53,002 nucleotides of DNA from Fimbriiglobus sp. (lineage in GTDB: Bacteria; Planctomycetota; Planctomycetia; Gemmatales; Gemmataceae): assembly GCA_022841795.1 (NCBI GenBank), contig JALHQU010000005.1, positions 29,521-82,522 of the forward strand, given 5' to 3'. A program made the translations under genes and the position numbers. The first letter of the stretch is position 1; each line of letters starts with the position of its first letter. Of this stretch, positions 42,932-50,298 are shown piece after piece. The notes below the pieces were generated by a model. It searched no databases. It saw only the letters and a program-made list of their open reading frames with translations, and had not been told where the DNA came from.

Positions 42932-43744
42932 CTAAATTGTGACCGCCGAGAACCCGCCGTCCACGACGATGTTCTGCCCGGTGACGAACGACGACGCTTT
43001 GCGAGCGGCCAGCCAGATGACCGCCCCGGCCAGCTCCTCCGACTTGCCGAACCGGCCCATCGGGGTGTGGCCGATGATCTGCCCGCCCCGCTCGGTGTAC
43101 CCGCCGTCCGGCTTGAACAACAGCGCCCGGTTCTGCTCCGCGGGAAAGAAGCCGGGGCTGATGGCGTTCACCCGCACCCCCTTCGTCGCCCACTCGCGGG
43201 CCAGGAACTTGGTCAGGTTGATGACCGCCGCCTTCGCCGCCGAGTACGCCACCACCCGCGACAGCGGGATCATGCCGGCCATCGACGCGATGTTGATGAC
43301 GCTGCCGACGCCGGCGGCCACCATCGGCTCGCCGAAGATCTGGCTGGGCAGCAGCGACCCACCCACCAGGTTCAGGTCGAACACCCCCTGCCACGCCTCG
43401 GCGGGCAGCTTGCAGAAGTCGGCACCGGGCGGCAGGGTGGCGTCCGGGCGGTTGCCGCCGGCCGCGTTCACCAGCACGCTGATCCCGCCCCACTTCGCCA
43501 GGATCGCATCACGAGCCTGAGTCAGCGAGTTACGGTCCATCGCGTCGGCGGCCACGAACACCGCCTGCCCGCCGGCGGCGGCGATCTTCTTCACCCGCTC
43601 GTTGCCGCGGTCGGCGTTGCGACCGAGGATCGCCACCTTCGCGCCGGCCGTCGCCAGCGCCTCGGCCATGTCCCCGCCGAGTACCCCGGTGCCGCCGATC
43701 ACCACGGCCGTTTCCGGCGACAGGTCGAACAGGTCCGATTTCAT
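42932..43744 (-). CDS. SDR-family dehydrogenase, probably hexuronate pathway (UxuB/UxaD type)
   Basis: A protein of 270 residues of the classical short-chain dehydrogenase family: NAD(P)-binding VVIGGTGVLGGDMAEALA, NAAGGN in the core, the active-site Ser in VINIASMAG, and catalytic YSAAK in RVVAYSAAKAAVINLTKFLA. The C-terminus (GFFPAEQNRALLF, GHTPMGRFGKSEELAGAV) resembles fructuronate/gluconate-type SDR enzymes that reduce keto-sugar acids. Its neighbourhood to UxaE supports reduction of fructuronate or tagaturonate. The ATG has a ggag box eight bases before. Confidence 0.8.
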   Translation of the reverse strand: MKSDLFDLSPETAVVIGGTGVLGGDMAEALATAGAKVAILGRNADRGNERVKKIAAAGGQAVFVAADAMDRNSLTQARDAILAKWGGISVLVNAAGGNRPDATLPPGADFCKLPAEAWQGVFDLNLVGGSLLPSQIFGEPMVAAGVGSVINIASMAGMIPLSRVVAYSAAKAAVINLTKFLAREWATKGVRVNAISPGFFPAEQNRALLFKPDGGYTERGGQIIGHTPMGRFGKSEELAGAVIWLAARKASSFVTGQNIVVDGGFSAVTI

Positions 43745-43762
43745 GGTGTCGTCTCCCGTCCT

Positions 43763-43822
43763 GTTAGCCCGACGCGCCAGCGAGGGAAAGCCACCCGACC
43801 CTCGCTCGCGCGTCGGGCTAAC
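43763..43822. repeat. Palindromic repeat, family A copy 4
   Basis: Arms gttagcccgacgcgccagcg (left) and a right arm of the cgcgag subtype, so the two arms differ at one base. The loop is aaagccacccgac. The TAG stop of the SUKH gene lies in its right arm. Confidence 0.9.
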
Positions 43823-44324
43823 GACCAAGTTCGACGTCTTCATCGTCCGCGAACGCTGAGTCCGGCAGCAGGCCGTCCAAGAACGCCGCGAAAGTCGGGG
43901 CGACCTGGAAGTCCTGTTCGTGATCGACGGCCAGCCACGCGACCGACGGCACATCGCTGGCCCGGTAGTCGAGGCTGATCCACCAGTGTCCGTCGCCGGT
44001 AAGTAGCGCCTGCCGCGGGGGTAGCCCCCACTCCCGTGTCATGTACGCGGTCCGAAGGATGTTTAGCGCGGTGCGGTGGTCCGGCTCGAGGACGATACCT
44101 GACAGAGAATCGAGCGGCACATGGTCGGCGGCCCAGATCGTCGGACAGCTCATCGGGTGGCCGAATCCGTGGGTGTATCCACCGTTCTGGATGCGGAGAA
44201 GGGCGACGTACTCGGCCGGCAGTCTGACCCCGAGCTGCCGTTCTGCCTCCGCGACCATCTCGTCCGTCAACGGCGGGTGGTCGTAGTAGTTCGAGCGCCA
44301 GAACTGGTCAGGAGCGATCGCCAC
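43818..44324 (-). CDS. SMI1/KNR4 (SUKH) family protein
   Basis: A protein of 168 residues with the SUKH-fold pattern: EAERQLGVRLPAEYVALLRI, QNGGYTHGF, then LLTGDGHWWISLDYR and APTFAAFLDGLL. In bacteria this fold mostly serves as immunity against contact-dependent and polymorphic toxins, but single copies also occur without a toxin. The start is GTG with a ggaggg box. It lies 28 bases after UxaE on the same strand and before the SDR gene. Its stop codon is part of the palindromic repeat. Confidence 0.8.
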   Translation of the reverse strand: MAIAPDQFWRSNYYDHPPLTDEMVAEAERQLGVRLPAEYVALLRIQNGGYTHGFGHPMSCPTIWAADHVPLDSLSGIVLEPDHRTALNILRTAYMTREWGLPPRQALLTGDGHWWISLDYRASDVPSVAWLAVDHEQDFQVAPTFAAFLDGLLPDSAFADDEDVELGR

Positions 44325-44352
44325 CCGGATGCCCTCCGCACAACGAAATCCC

Positions 44353-45603
44353 TCACCCCACGAACAGCGGCCGGATGTGCCGGTCGTACAGGTTCGCGGT
44401 CACGTTCCGGGACACCGACGCCTCGCACGATTCGAGCATCCTCAGGTACTTGTCGCCCATCACCGCAGCCACCTTGAACCCGACGTGGATCAACTGCCGC
44501 AGCGACGGGTTGAAGCCGGGGTTGGTCGGGTCGTGCCGGAGCGCCGCCGTGAACTGCTGCGAAATCCACCCGCGGACCTCGGCCTCGGACGGCAGCTTCG
44601 TCGCGTCGATGTCGATGACCGCGGCATACGGGGCGCACAGCGCATCGAGTTTGCCCAGCGCCATGACGTAGATGTCCTTCGCCATGTCCAGCCCGGCCCC
44701 GCCGGCCTCGGCCAGCCCGATCACCTCTTCCAGCCAGTTGGTGCCCGCCGTCTTCACATGCACCCCGGCGTCGAACCGCCGCAGTGCATTGCGGATGATC
44801 GGGTACAGGGAGAACTTGTCGCTGCCCGAGTGGACACTCAGCTTCAGGCTGGCGGGCAGGCCGAACTCCTTCACCGCGAACGCGATCACCGCCAGATCGT
44901 CGTTGAACTCCTTCTCGAACTGCCTCACGTCGCCGACGTAATCCACCCCCTTGTTGAACCGGCCGGTGAACTTCGGGGCGACGGTCTGGAGCGGGATGCC
45001 CTCGGCGGCGATGGCAGCGAGGATGACGAGCAACTCCGGCGGCGTCTGCGGGTGGTCGGTCTCATCCATCGACACTTCGGTGATGAAGTTGCCCTCGCCC
45101 TTCGCGTTGGCGATGTGCCGGTAGATGCGGCCGGCCTCCTGCACGGCGTTCAGGTACTTCGCCGCCACCCGCTCCACGTCCGCACGGGTCGTCTGAAACG
45201 CCGTGTCAATCCCCGCGATTTTCAGCTCGCCGACGAGTTGCGGGTGCTTGTCCACGAACACCTTCACCGCGGCGGGGTCGGCCGGTTTGCCGATGTTATC
45301 CGCCACGTCGATGGTGAAGAAATCGGACGGGGCGACGAACCGATCGACCGTTTCCAGCCGGATGTGGTCGGCGTCCACGTGGTACGGCTTCGTCCAGCCG
45401 AGCGCCTTCACCGCGGCGTCCGCCGCCGCCCGCACGCTACTCGGCTCCGAACCGATGATGGTGTGTTCGCGGTTCGACTTGTTCCACACCGGCACCACCG
45501 TCACGCCGTGTTCGGCCGCCATCATGCACGCCCGCAGTTGGGCCTGGGCCTGGTGCGCGAACCGATCCCCTACGCCGAACGTGTACTTCGAGATTGTGAG
45601 CAT
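44353..45603 (-). CDS. uxaE: Tagaturonate/fructuronate epimerase UxaE
   Basis: UxaE interconverts D-tagaturonate and D-fructuronate in galacturonate use. The 416-residue product shows MLTISKYTFGVGDRFAHQAQ, VVPVWNKSNREHTIIGSEP, YHVDADHIRLETVDRF, FFTIDVADNIGKP, NFITEVSMDETDHPQTPPEL, SVHSGSDKFSLYPIIRN and VKTAGTNWLEEVIGLAE, a pattern recognised from the family described in Thermotoga. The zinc-binding His/Asp residues seem to lie in the DADH, DETDH and HSGSDK motifs. Function is further supported by the nearby SDR dehydrogenase; uronate isomerase and kinase genes are not in the window. Confidence 0.85.
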   Translation of the reverse strand: MLTISKYTFGVGDRFAHQAQAQLRACMMAAEHGVTVVPVWNKSNREHTIIGSEPSSVRAAADAAVKALGWTKPYHVDADHIRLETVDRFVAPSDFFTIDVADNIGKPADPAAVKVFVDKHPQLVGELKIAGIDTAFQTTRADVERVAAKYLNAVQEAGRIYRHIANAKGEGNFITEVSMDETDHPQTPPELLVILAAIAAEGIPLQTVAPKFTGRFNKGVDYVGDVRQFEKEFNDDLAVIAFAVKEFGLPASLKLSVHSGSDKFSLYPIIRNALRRFDAGVHVKTAGTNWLEEVIGLAEAGGAGLDMAKDIYVMALGKLDALCAPYAAVIDIDATKLPSEAEVRGWISQQFTAALRHDPTNPGFNPSLRQLIHVGFKVAAVMGDKYLRMLESCEASVSRNVTANLYDRHIRPLFVG

Positions 45604-45624
45604 GGCAGTGTTGTAGGAAAACAG

Positions 45625-45733
45625 GGTTCACCGCAGAGGGCGCATGAGGGCGCAGAGAAGGCCGAAGAGAGTTTGTTTTCAGAACACTGATTCTGTTTTT
45701 CTCCGCGCCCTCATGCGCCCTCTGCGGTGAACC
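45625..45733. repeat. Long palindromic repeat, family G
   Basis: An inverted repeat of 109 bases with arms of about 33 (ggttcaccgcagagggcgca at the left) and an AT-rich loop of about 45 bases. It lies between uxaE and coaB. The last codons and the TGA stop of coaB are inside its right arm. Confidence 0.9.
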
Positions 45734-46409
45734 TCTTCTTTTCAACTTGTTCGACGATGTGCCCGGCCAGCGCCGCCCGCGGCACCTTTATGTACTCCGG
45801 CCCGCCGACCAGCGCCCACTCCCCCGCCTCGTCCAGCGTGTTCGCTGACATCAGGTCGGCGTGCGAGTGCAGCCGCGACCGCTCGGCGGTCGCCCGCAGC
45901 TCGTCCTCGCTCACACCGACTTCCAGCTTGAACTTCACCAGCACCCCGCGGAAGCCCCACTCTGTCCGCACCTTGTCCACCAGCTTCGGGGCCGGCGTCA
46001 GGCGGACCCACACCTCCGGGAACGAGCTTTTCACCTTGCCGGCCGACACGTCGGCGAGCGTCGGCAGCGTCCGCCCGTCGAACGGGGCGTCGGCCGCGTA
46101 CACCCCGCCGCAGTGGTAGTCGCTCACCGCCGCCGAATGGACGATCGCGTCGAACCCGCCGGCCGGGATGAGGTCCGCCATCCGCCGGTGCAGGTCGTCG
46201 AACGTGCGGTACGGGACGACGCGGAAGTGCGGCTCCCCGCGGAAGCGGACCGCCGTGTCCGGGTGGGAGGTGAGCAGGGTGACGCGGTGGCCGCGGTCGA
46301 ACGCGGCGGCGGCGATGTTCGCCCCGGTGCGGCCGGTGAAAATGTTGGTGATGACCCTCACCCGGTCGATCGGGGTATGCGTGTTCCCGGCGGTGACGAG
46401 GAGGTTCAC
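45711..46409 (-). CDS. coaB: Stand-alone phosphopantothenoylcysteine synthetase CoaB
   Basis: CoaB joins phosphopantothenate to cysteine using a nucleotide triphosphate in coenzyme A synthesis; in most bacteria it is fused to CoaC. The 232-residue product shows LLVTAGNTHTPIDRVRVITN, IFTGRTGANIAAAAFDRGHR, VTLLTSHPDT, DAIVHSAAVSDYHCGGVY, and VKFKLEVGVSEDEL. The CoaC decarboxylase half is absent, so this is a separate CoaB. The GTG has a gaggag box. The C-terminal residues FTAEGA come from a repeat. The upstream gene ends three bases before, so the pair is cotranscribed. Confidence 0.85.
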   Translation of the reverse strand: MNLLVTAGNTHTPIDRVRVITNIFTGRTGANIAAAAFDRGHRVTLLTSHPDTAVRFRGEPHFRVVPYRTFDDLHRRMADLIPAGGFDAIVHSAAVSDYHCGGVYAADAPFDGRTLPTLADVSAGKVKSSFPEVWVRLTPAPKLVDKVRTEWGFRGVLVKFKLEVGVSEDELRATAERSRLHSHADLMSANTLDEAGEWALVGGPEYIKVPRAALAGHIVEQVEKKRFTAEGA

Positions 46410-46412
46410 CGC

Positions 46413-46856
46413 TCACTCCTCGTTCCGCCACACGCTCAGCCCGAACCCGTTCAGGTCGATGTCCTCGCCCTTCTCCTGGTCGCCCGGCCCGCCGCGGTCG
46501 AGCGACAGCCGTACGTACGCCCAGAAGCACGCCTTCTCGCCGTGCAGGTCGTACCCGTTCGCGTCCACGTCCGTCTCGATCAGCCACCGCCAGCCCCGCT
46601 TCTCCCCGCCGGCCTCGGTACCCTCTTCCTGCCACCCCTTCAACACCCGCTCCAGGTTCTGCGCGGCGGCCTTCCACCCCTTCGCCTCGGTCAGGTGAAC
46701 GCGGAGTTCGTCCGGCTGGTCCTCCGGGTCGGCACCGGGGATGCCCTTCACCGCGTCGAACAGCCGGTGTTCCAGGGCGGCGCACCGCCACGGCGACCAC
46801 AGGTGGAACGTCACCCCGTCGGCGTCCATCCGCAGCCCGAACAGATCGACCAGCAT
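46413..46856 (-). CDS. Conserved-looking protein of unknown function
   Basis: A protein of 147 residues: MLVDLFGLRMDADGVTFHLW, SPWRCAALEHRLFDAVKGIP, LRVHLTEAKGWKAAAQNLER, and WRWLIETDVDANGYDLHGEK. No family was recognised. The composition is acidic, without signal peptide or membrane segment. The ATG has a ggag box. The stop lies three bases before the coaB start. A family A repeat lies 15 bases before its start, so the 5' region is very short. Confidence 0.65.
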   Translation of the reverse strand: MLVDLFGLRMDADGVTFHLWSPWRCAALEHRLFDAVKGIPGADPEDQPDELRVHLTEAKGWKAAAQNLERVLKGWQEEGTEAGGEKRGWRWLIETDVDANGYDLHGEKACFWAYVRLSLDRGGPGDQEKGEDIDLNGFGLSVWRNEE

Positions 46857-46871
46857 GGCGAACTCCGACCC

Positions 46872-46949
46872 GTTAGCCCGACGCGCCAGCGAGGGGCGAA
46901 CCACCGGATCGCAACCGCGGCTTGCCCCTCGCTGGCGCGTCGGGCTAAC
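46872..46949. repeat. Palindromic repeat, family A copy 5 (long loop)
   Basis: The same arms as copies 1 and 3 but with a loop of about 30 bases, the longest of the six copies. It lies between the deformylase stop and the next start. Confidence 0.9.
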
Positions 46950-46963
46950 AAGCCAGGGGAAGT

Positions 46964-47515
46964 CTACAACTTCGGCACAGTCCCCGGCGGGATGATGCCC
47001 TTCTTCAGCCCCTGCTCGAACTCCTCGACGAACCCCTCCAGCGCCTTCTTGCTGCCGATGCGGGCGAGCGGCCCCATCTTGTCGATGAACAGGGTGCCGT
47101 TCAGGTGGTCGATCTCGTGCTGCCAGATGCGGGCGGCCAGGTCGGAGCAGGTCATCTCGTGCAGCTTCCCGTCGAGCGAGTAGTACTGCACCTTCACCGT
47201 CTTGAACCGGCGGATGTCCTGGTACAGGCCGGGGAAGCTGAGGCACCCCTCGCGGTCCTTCTCCGCCCCCTTCGACTCAACCACCACCGGGTTGATGGCC
47301 ACCACTTCCAGGTCCTTCCGCTCCGGGTCGCCGTCGAAGTTGATGACGATCAGCCGGTAGTCCAGGGCCACCTGCGGGGCGGCCAGCCCCAGCCCCTCGG
47401 CCTCGTACATCAGGTCGAGCATCTCGGCGGCGGCGGTGCGGACCGACTCGTCCAGGGTGGTGAGCGGTTTGCACACGGCCCGGAGCGCGGGGTGCGGGTA
47501 CTGGACGATCTTCAT
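46964..47515 (-). CDS. def: Peptide deformylase
   Basis: Removes the formyl group from new N-terminal methionines. The 183-residue product has the three family motifs: GLGLAAPQ (near 43), EGCLSFP (near 90) with the metal-binding Cys, and QHEIDHLNG (near 133) with the two metal-binding His and the catalytic Glu. The ATG fits the usual N-terminus MKIVQYPHPALR. No fmt gene, its usual neighbour, is in the window. Confidence 0.95.
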   Translation of the reverse strand: MKIVQYPHPALRAVCKPLTTLDESVRTAAAEMLDLMYEAEGLGLAAPQVALDYRLIVINFDGDPERKDLEVVAINPVVVESKGAEKDREGCLSFPGLYQDIRRFKTVKVQYYSLDGKLHEMTCSDLAARIWQHEIDHLNGTLFIDKMGPLARIGSKKALEGFVEEFEQGLKKGIIPPGTVPKL

Positions 47516-47603
47516 GGCGGGTCCGGGGACTCGGGTCTGTTGGATTATATCGTGGCGTTTCGCCGCGGGATGGGATACCACAGAAGGCGCCGGTGGTGAT
47601 TCT

Positions 47604-47663
47604 GTTAGCCCGACGCGCGAGCGAGGGGTGCGCCCCCGGCCCTCGCTCACGCGTCGGGCTAAC
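47604..47663. repeat. Palindromic repeat, family A copy 6
   Basis: Arms of the cgcgag subtype with one mismatch (right arm cacgcg where gcgcg is expected) and a loop of about 12 bases. It lies between the divergent deformylase and metallohydrolase genes. Confidence 0.9.
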
Positions 47664-47697
47664 AAGACGCCGGAGCCGACCCTCCCGGAGACCCGCC

Positions 47698-50082
47698 GTG
47701 GCCCGTCCCCTCCTCTCCATGCTGCTATTCGCCCTCGCCCCCGCGCTGTTCGCCGCCGACAAGCCGCCGGTGATCGACGACGTAGACGGCCAGCCGCTCG
47801 CCGCCAACGCCGAACGACTGGCGAAAGCGCTCGACTTCCTCGGCACCCCGCTGCCGGCGGACGTGGCGAAAGCCCTGACCGCGGCGGTGGAGGCGAAGGA
47901 CGCGAAGAAGGTGCAGGAGATCCTCGACCCGCGGGTGCTGTTCGTGGTGACCATCAACCCGGAATCGCGGGTGAAGGCGGCCCGCGGGCCGGCCGACGCC
48001 GTCGCCCAGCAGGCCGGGTATGTGCCGGTGCTGGTCAAGGTGGTGAACGAGAGCACGGTGAAGAAGCCGCTGAAGGTCACCTCCCCGCAGAGCGGGCCGC
48101 GGTACAGCGGCAGCGGGGACCGCAACCCGAAGGACGACCCGAAGATCGCCAACCGCTTCCTCCAGTTGGAGATGTTCACCGCCCCGCCGATGACCGCCGA
48201 CCTGAGCGGGCTGAAGGTGGAGTACGCCGTCGTCCTGCTGTACAGCACCGAGGCCGGCAAGCGGGAGGCGACCATCGGGTTCGACGTCGGCCAGGGGAAC
48301 CAGGACCTGGGGTTCCGCGGCGAGGTGCCGGTCCTGTTCGACGTGAAGCCGGCGGTGCCGGTGAAGGTGACAATCCAGGACGTGGACGGCACCCCGACCA
48401 CCGCCCGGTTCACGTTCACCGATGCCGCCGGGCACGTGTTCCCGCCGCAGGCCAAGCGGCTGGCCCCGGACCTGTTCTTCCAGCAGCAGGTGTACCGGCA
48501 CGACGGCGGCACGGTGCTGCTCCCGCCGGGGGCGTTCACCGTGATGTACGGCCGCGGGCCGGAGTACAAGCTGAAAGCGATGAAGTTCAGCGTGCCGACC
48601 GGGGCGAAGGAGCCGCCGACGCTGGCGGTGAAGCTGGAGCGGTGGATCGACCCGGCCAAGCTCGGTTGGTACAGCGGCGACCACCACATCCACGCCGCCG
48701 GTTGCGCCCACTACACCAACCCGACCGAGGGGGTGAACCCGGAGGACATGTTCCTGCACGTGAAGGGCGAGGGCATGCACGTCGGCTGCTGCCTGACGTG
48801 GGGGCCGTGCTACGACTTCCAGCGAAAGTTCTTCGCCAGCAAGCCGTGGGAGAAGAGCGAGCCGTTCACCGTCCTCAAGTACGACGTGGAGGTGAGCGGG
48901 TTCGGGTCGCAGGCGCTCGGGCACGTGTGCCTGCTCAACCTGCGGGACCAGACGTACCCCGGCTCGGACGGCACCAAGACGAAGGGCTGGCCGACGTGGA
49001 CCACCCCGCTGATGAAGTGGGCGAAGGAGCAGGGCGGCGTCACCGGGTACGCGCACTCGGCGAACGGGCTGGGCGTCAACCCGGAGCGGTCCACCCGCCG
49101 GCTGTTCGTCGAGTTGGACAAGGGCGGGAAGGGGCACATCTCGAAGGACGACGCGGCCGGCGGCAAGTGGCCGCTGACCGAGACGTTCGAGAAGATCGAC
49201 GCCGACGCCGACGGCAAGGTGACGGAGGTGGAACTGCGGCAGAGCACCGACCGCACGGCGGGCAAGCTGCCGAACCTGGCCATCCCGGAGATGAACGGCA
49301 TCGGCGCGCAGGAGATCTGCGTCACCACCGCGATGGGGGTGTGCGACTTCATCAGCGCCATGGACACCGACCGCGTGCCCGAGTGGAACTGCTGGTACCA
49401 CATCCTGAACTGCGGGTTCCCGCTGAAGGTGTCCGGCGAGACCGACTTCCCGTGCATCAGCGGCAGCCGCGTCGGCATGGGCCGGGTGTACGTGCAGCTC
49501 GGGAAGATCGACGCCATCGACTTCGGCAAGTGGTGCGACGGGCTGGCGAAGGGCCGCAGCTACGTGTCCGACGGGTACGCCCACGCGCTCAAGTTCGAGG
49601 TGAACGGCGTGGCCCCGGGGTTCGGCGAGGTGAAGCTCGACAAGCCCGGTAAGGCGGCGGTGAAGGCGACGGTGGCGTTCGCGTCGGAGGTGTCGCTCGG
49701 CACCGCCGTCGGCGGGCGGGTGGCCCCGAGCAAGAGCCGCAAGCTGGAAATGGTGGTGAACGGGCAGGTGGTCGAGACGAAGGACATCCCCGCCGACGAC
49801 CAGCCGCACGACGTGGCGTTCAGCGTGCCGGTCGAGCGGAGCAGTTGGGTGGCGATCCGCAGCTTCCCGCAGATGCACACCAACCCGGTGAACGTGATGG
49901 TCGGCGGCAAGCCGATCCGGGCGTCGGCCGACAGCGCGCGGTGGTGCGTCGGGGTGATCGAGCAGTTGTGGAAGGTGCGGGAGAAGGACATCCGCCCGGC
50001 CGAGCGAGCGGAGGCGAAGAAGACGTTCGACAAGGCGGTGGACATGTACCGGGCGATCGCCAAGGAGGCGACTGCGAAGTAG
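47698..50082 (+). CDS. Exported CehA/McbA-type PHP-fold metallohydrolase
   Basis: A protein of 794 residues with a signal peptide (VARPLLSMLLFALAPALFAA). After a long beta-rich N-terminal region it shows the PHP-type metal motif WYSGDHHIHAAG near residue 327, GMHVGCCLTWG, and GVTGYAHSANG. These are shared with CehA/McbA-family hydrolases, which open carbamate esters. An EF-hand-like loop (DADADGKVTEVE) lies near residue 500. The GTG is chosen because it follows a ggag box at good distance and leads into the signal peptide. The natural substrate is unknown. Confidence 0.8.
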   Translation: MARPLLSMLLFALAPALFAADKPPVIDDVDGQPLAANAERLAKALDFLGTPLPADVAKALTAAVEAKDAKKVQEILDPRVLFVVTINPESRVKAARGPADAVAQQAGYVPVLVKVVNESTVKKPLKVTSPQSGPRYSGSGDRNPKDDPKIANRFLQLEMFTAPPMTADLSGLKVEYAVVLLYSTEAGKREATIGFDVGQGNQDLGFRGEVPVLFDVKPAVPVKVTIQDVDGTPTTARFTFTDAAGHVFPPQAKRLAPDLFFQQQVYRHDGGTVLLPPGAFTVMYGRGPEYKLKAMKFSVPTGAKEPPTLAVKLERWIDPAKLGWYSGDHHIHAAGCAHYTNPTEGVNPEDMFLHVKGEGMHVGCCLTWGPCYDFQRKFFASKPWEKSEPFTVLKYDVEVSGFGSQALGHVCLLNLRDQTYPGSDGTKTKGWPTWTTPLMKWAKEQGGVTGYAHSANGLGVNPERSTRRLFVELDKGGKGHISKDDAAGGKWPLTETFEKIDADADGKVTEVELRQSTDRTAGKLPNLAIPEMNGIGAQEICVTTAMGVCDFISAMDTDRVPEWNCWYHILNCGFPLKVSGETDFPCISGSRVGMGRVYVQLGKIDAIDFGKWCDGLAKGRSYVSDGYAHALKFEVNGVAPGFGEVKLDKPGKAAVKATVAFASEVSLGTAVGGRVAPSKSRKLEMVVNGQVVETKDIPADDQPHDVAFSVPVERSSWVAIRSFPQMHTNPVNVMVGGKPIRASADSARWCVGVIEQLWKVREKDIRPAERAEAKKTFDKAVDMYRAIAKEATAK

Positions 50083-50298
50083 TGCCGAACGTACCAGTTG
50101 TGCGACCCGGCCGCATGGCGGCGCGGCCGGTTGCGCCGGACCTCCCGCGGTCGGCCGGGACGGATTTGCCGCTTGCTCCGCCGTCGCCCGCCCGGCCCGG
50201 TCGAAACTATCTCATCCGGCGGGAGGTGTACCCGCTTGCCCCGGCGGGTTCAGTGACAGTACACTGACACTCTTCCCACGCTCGCACCCGGTGCCGCA

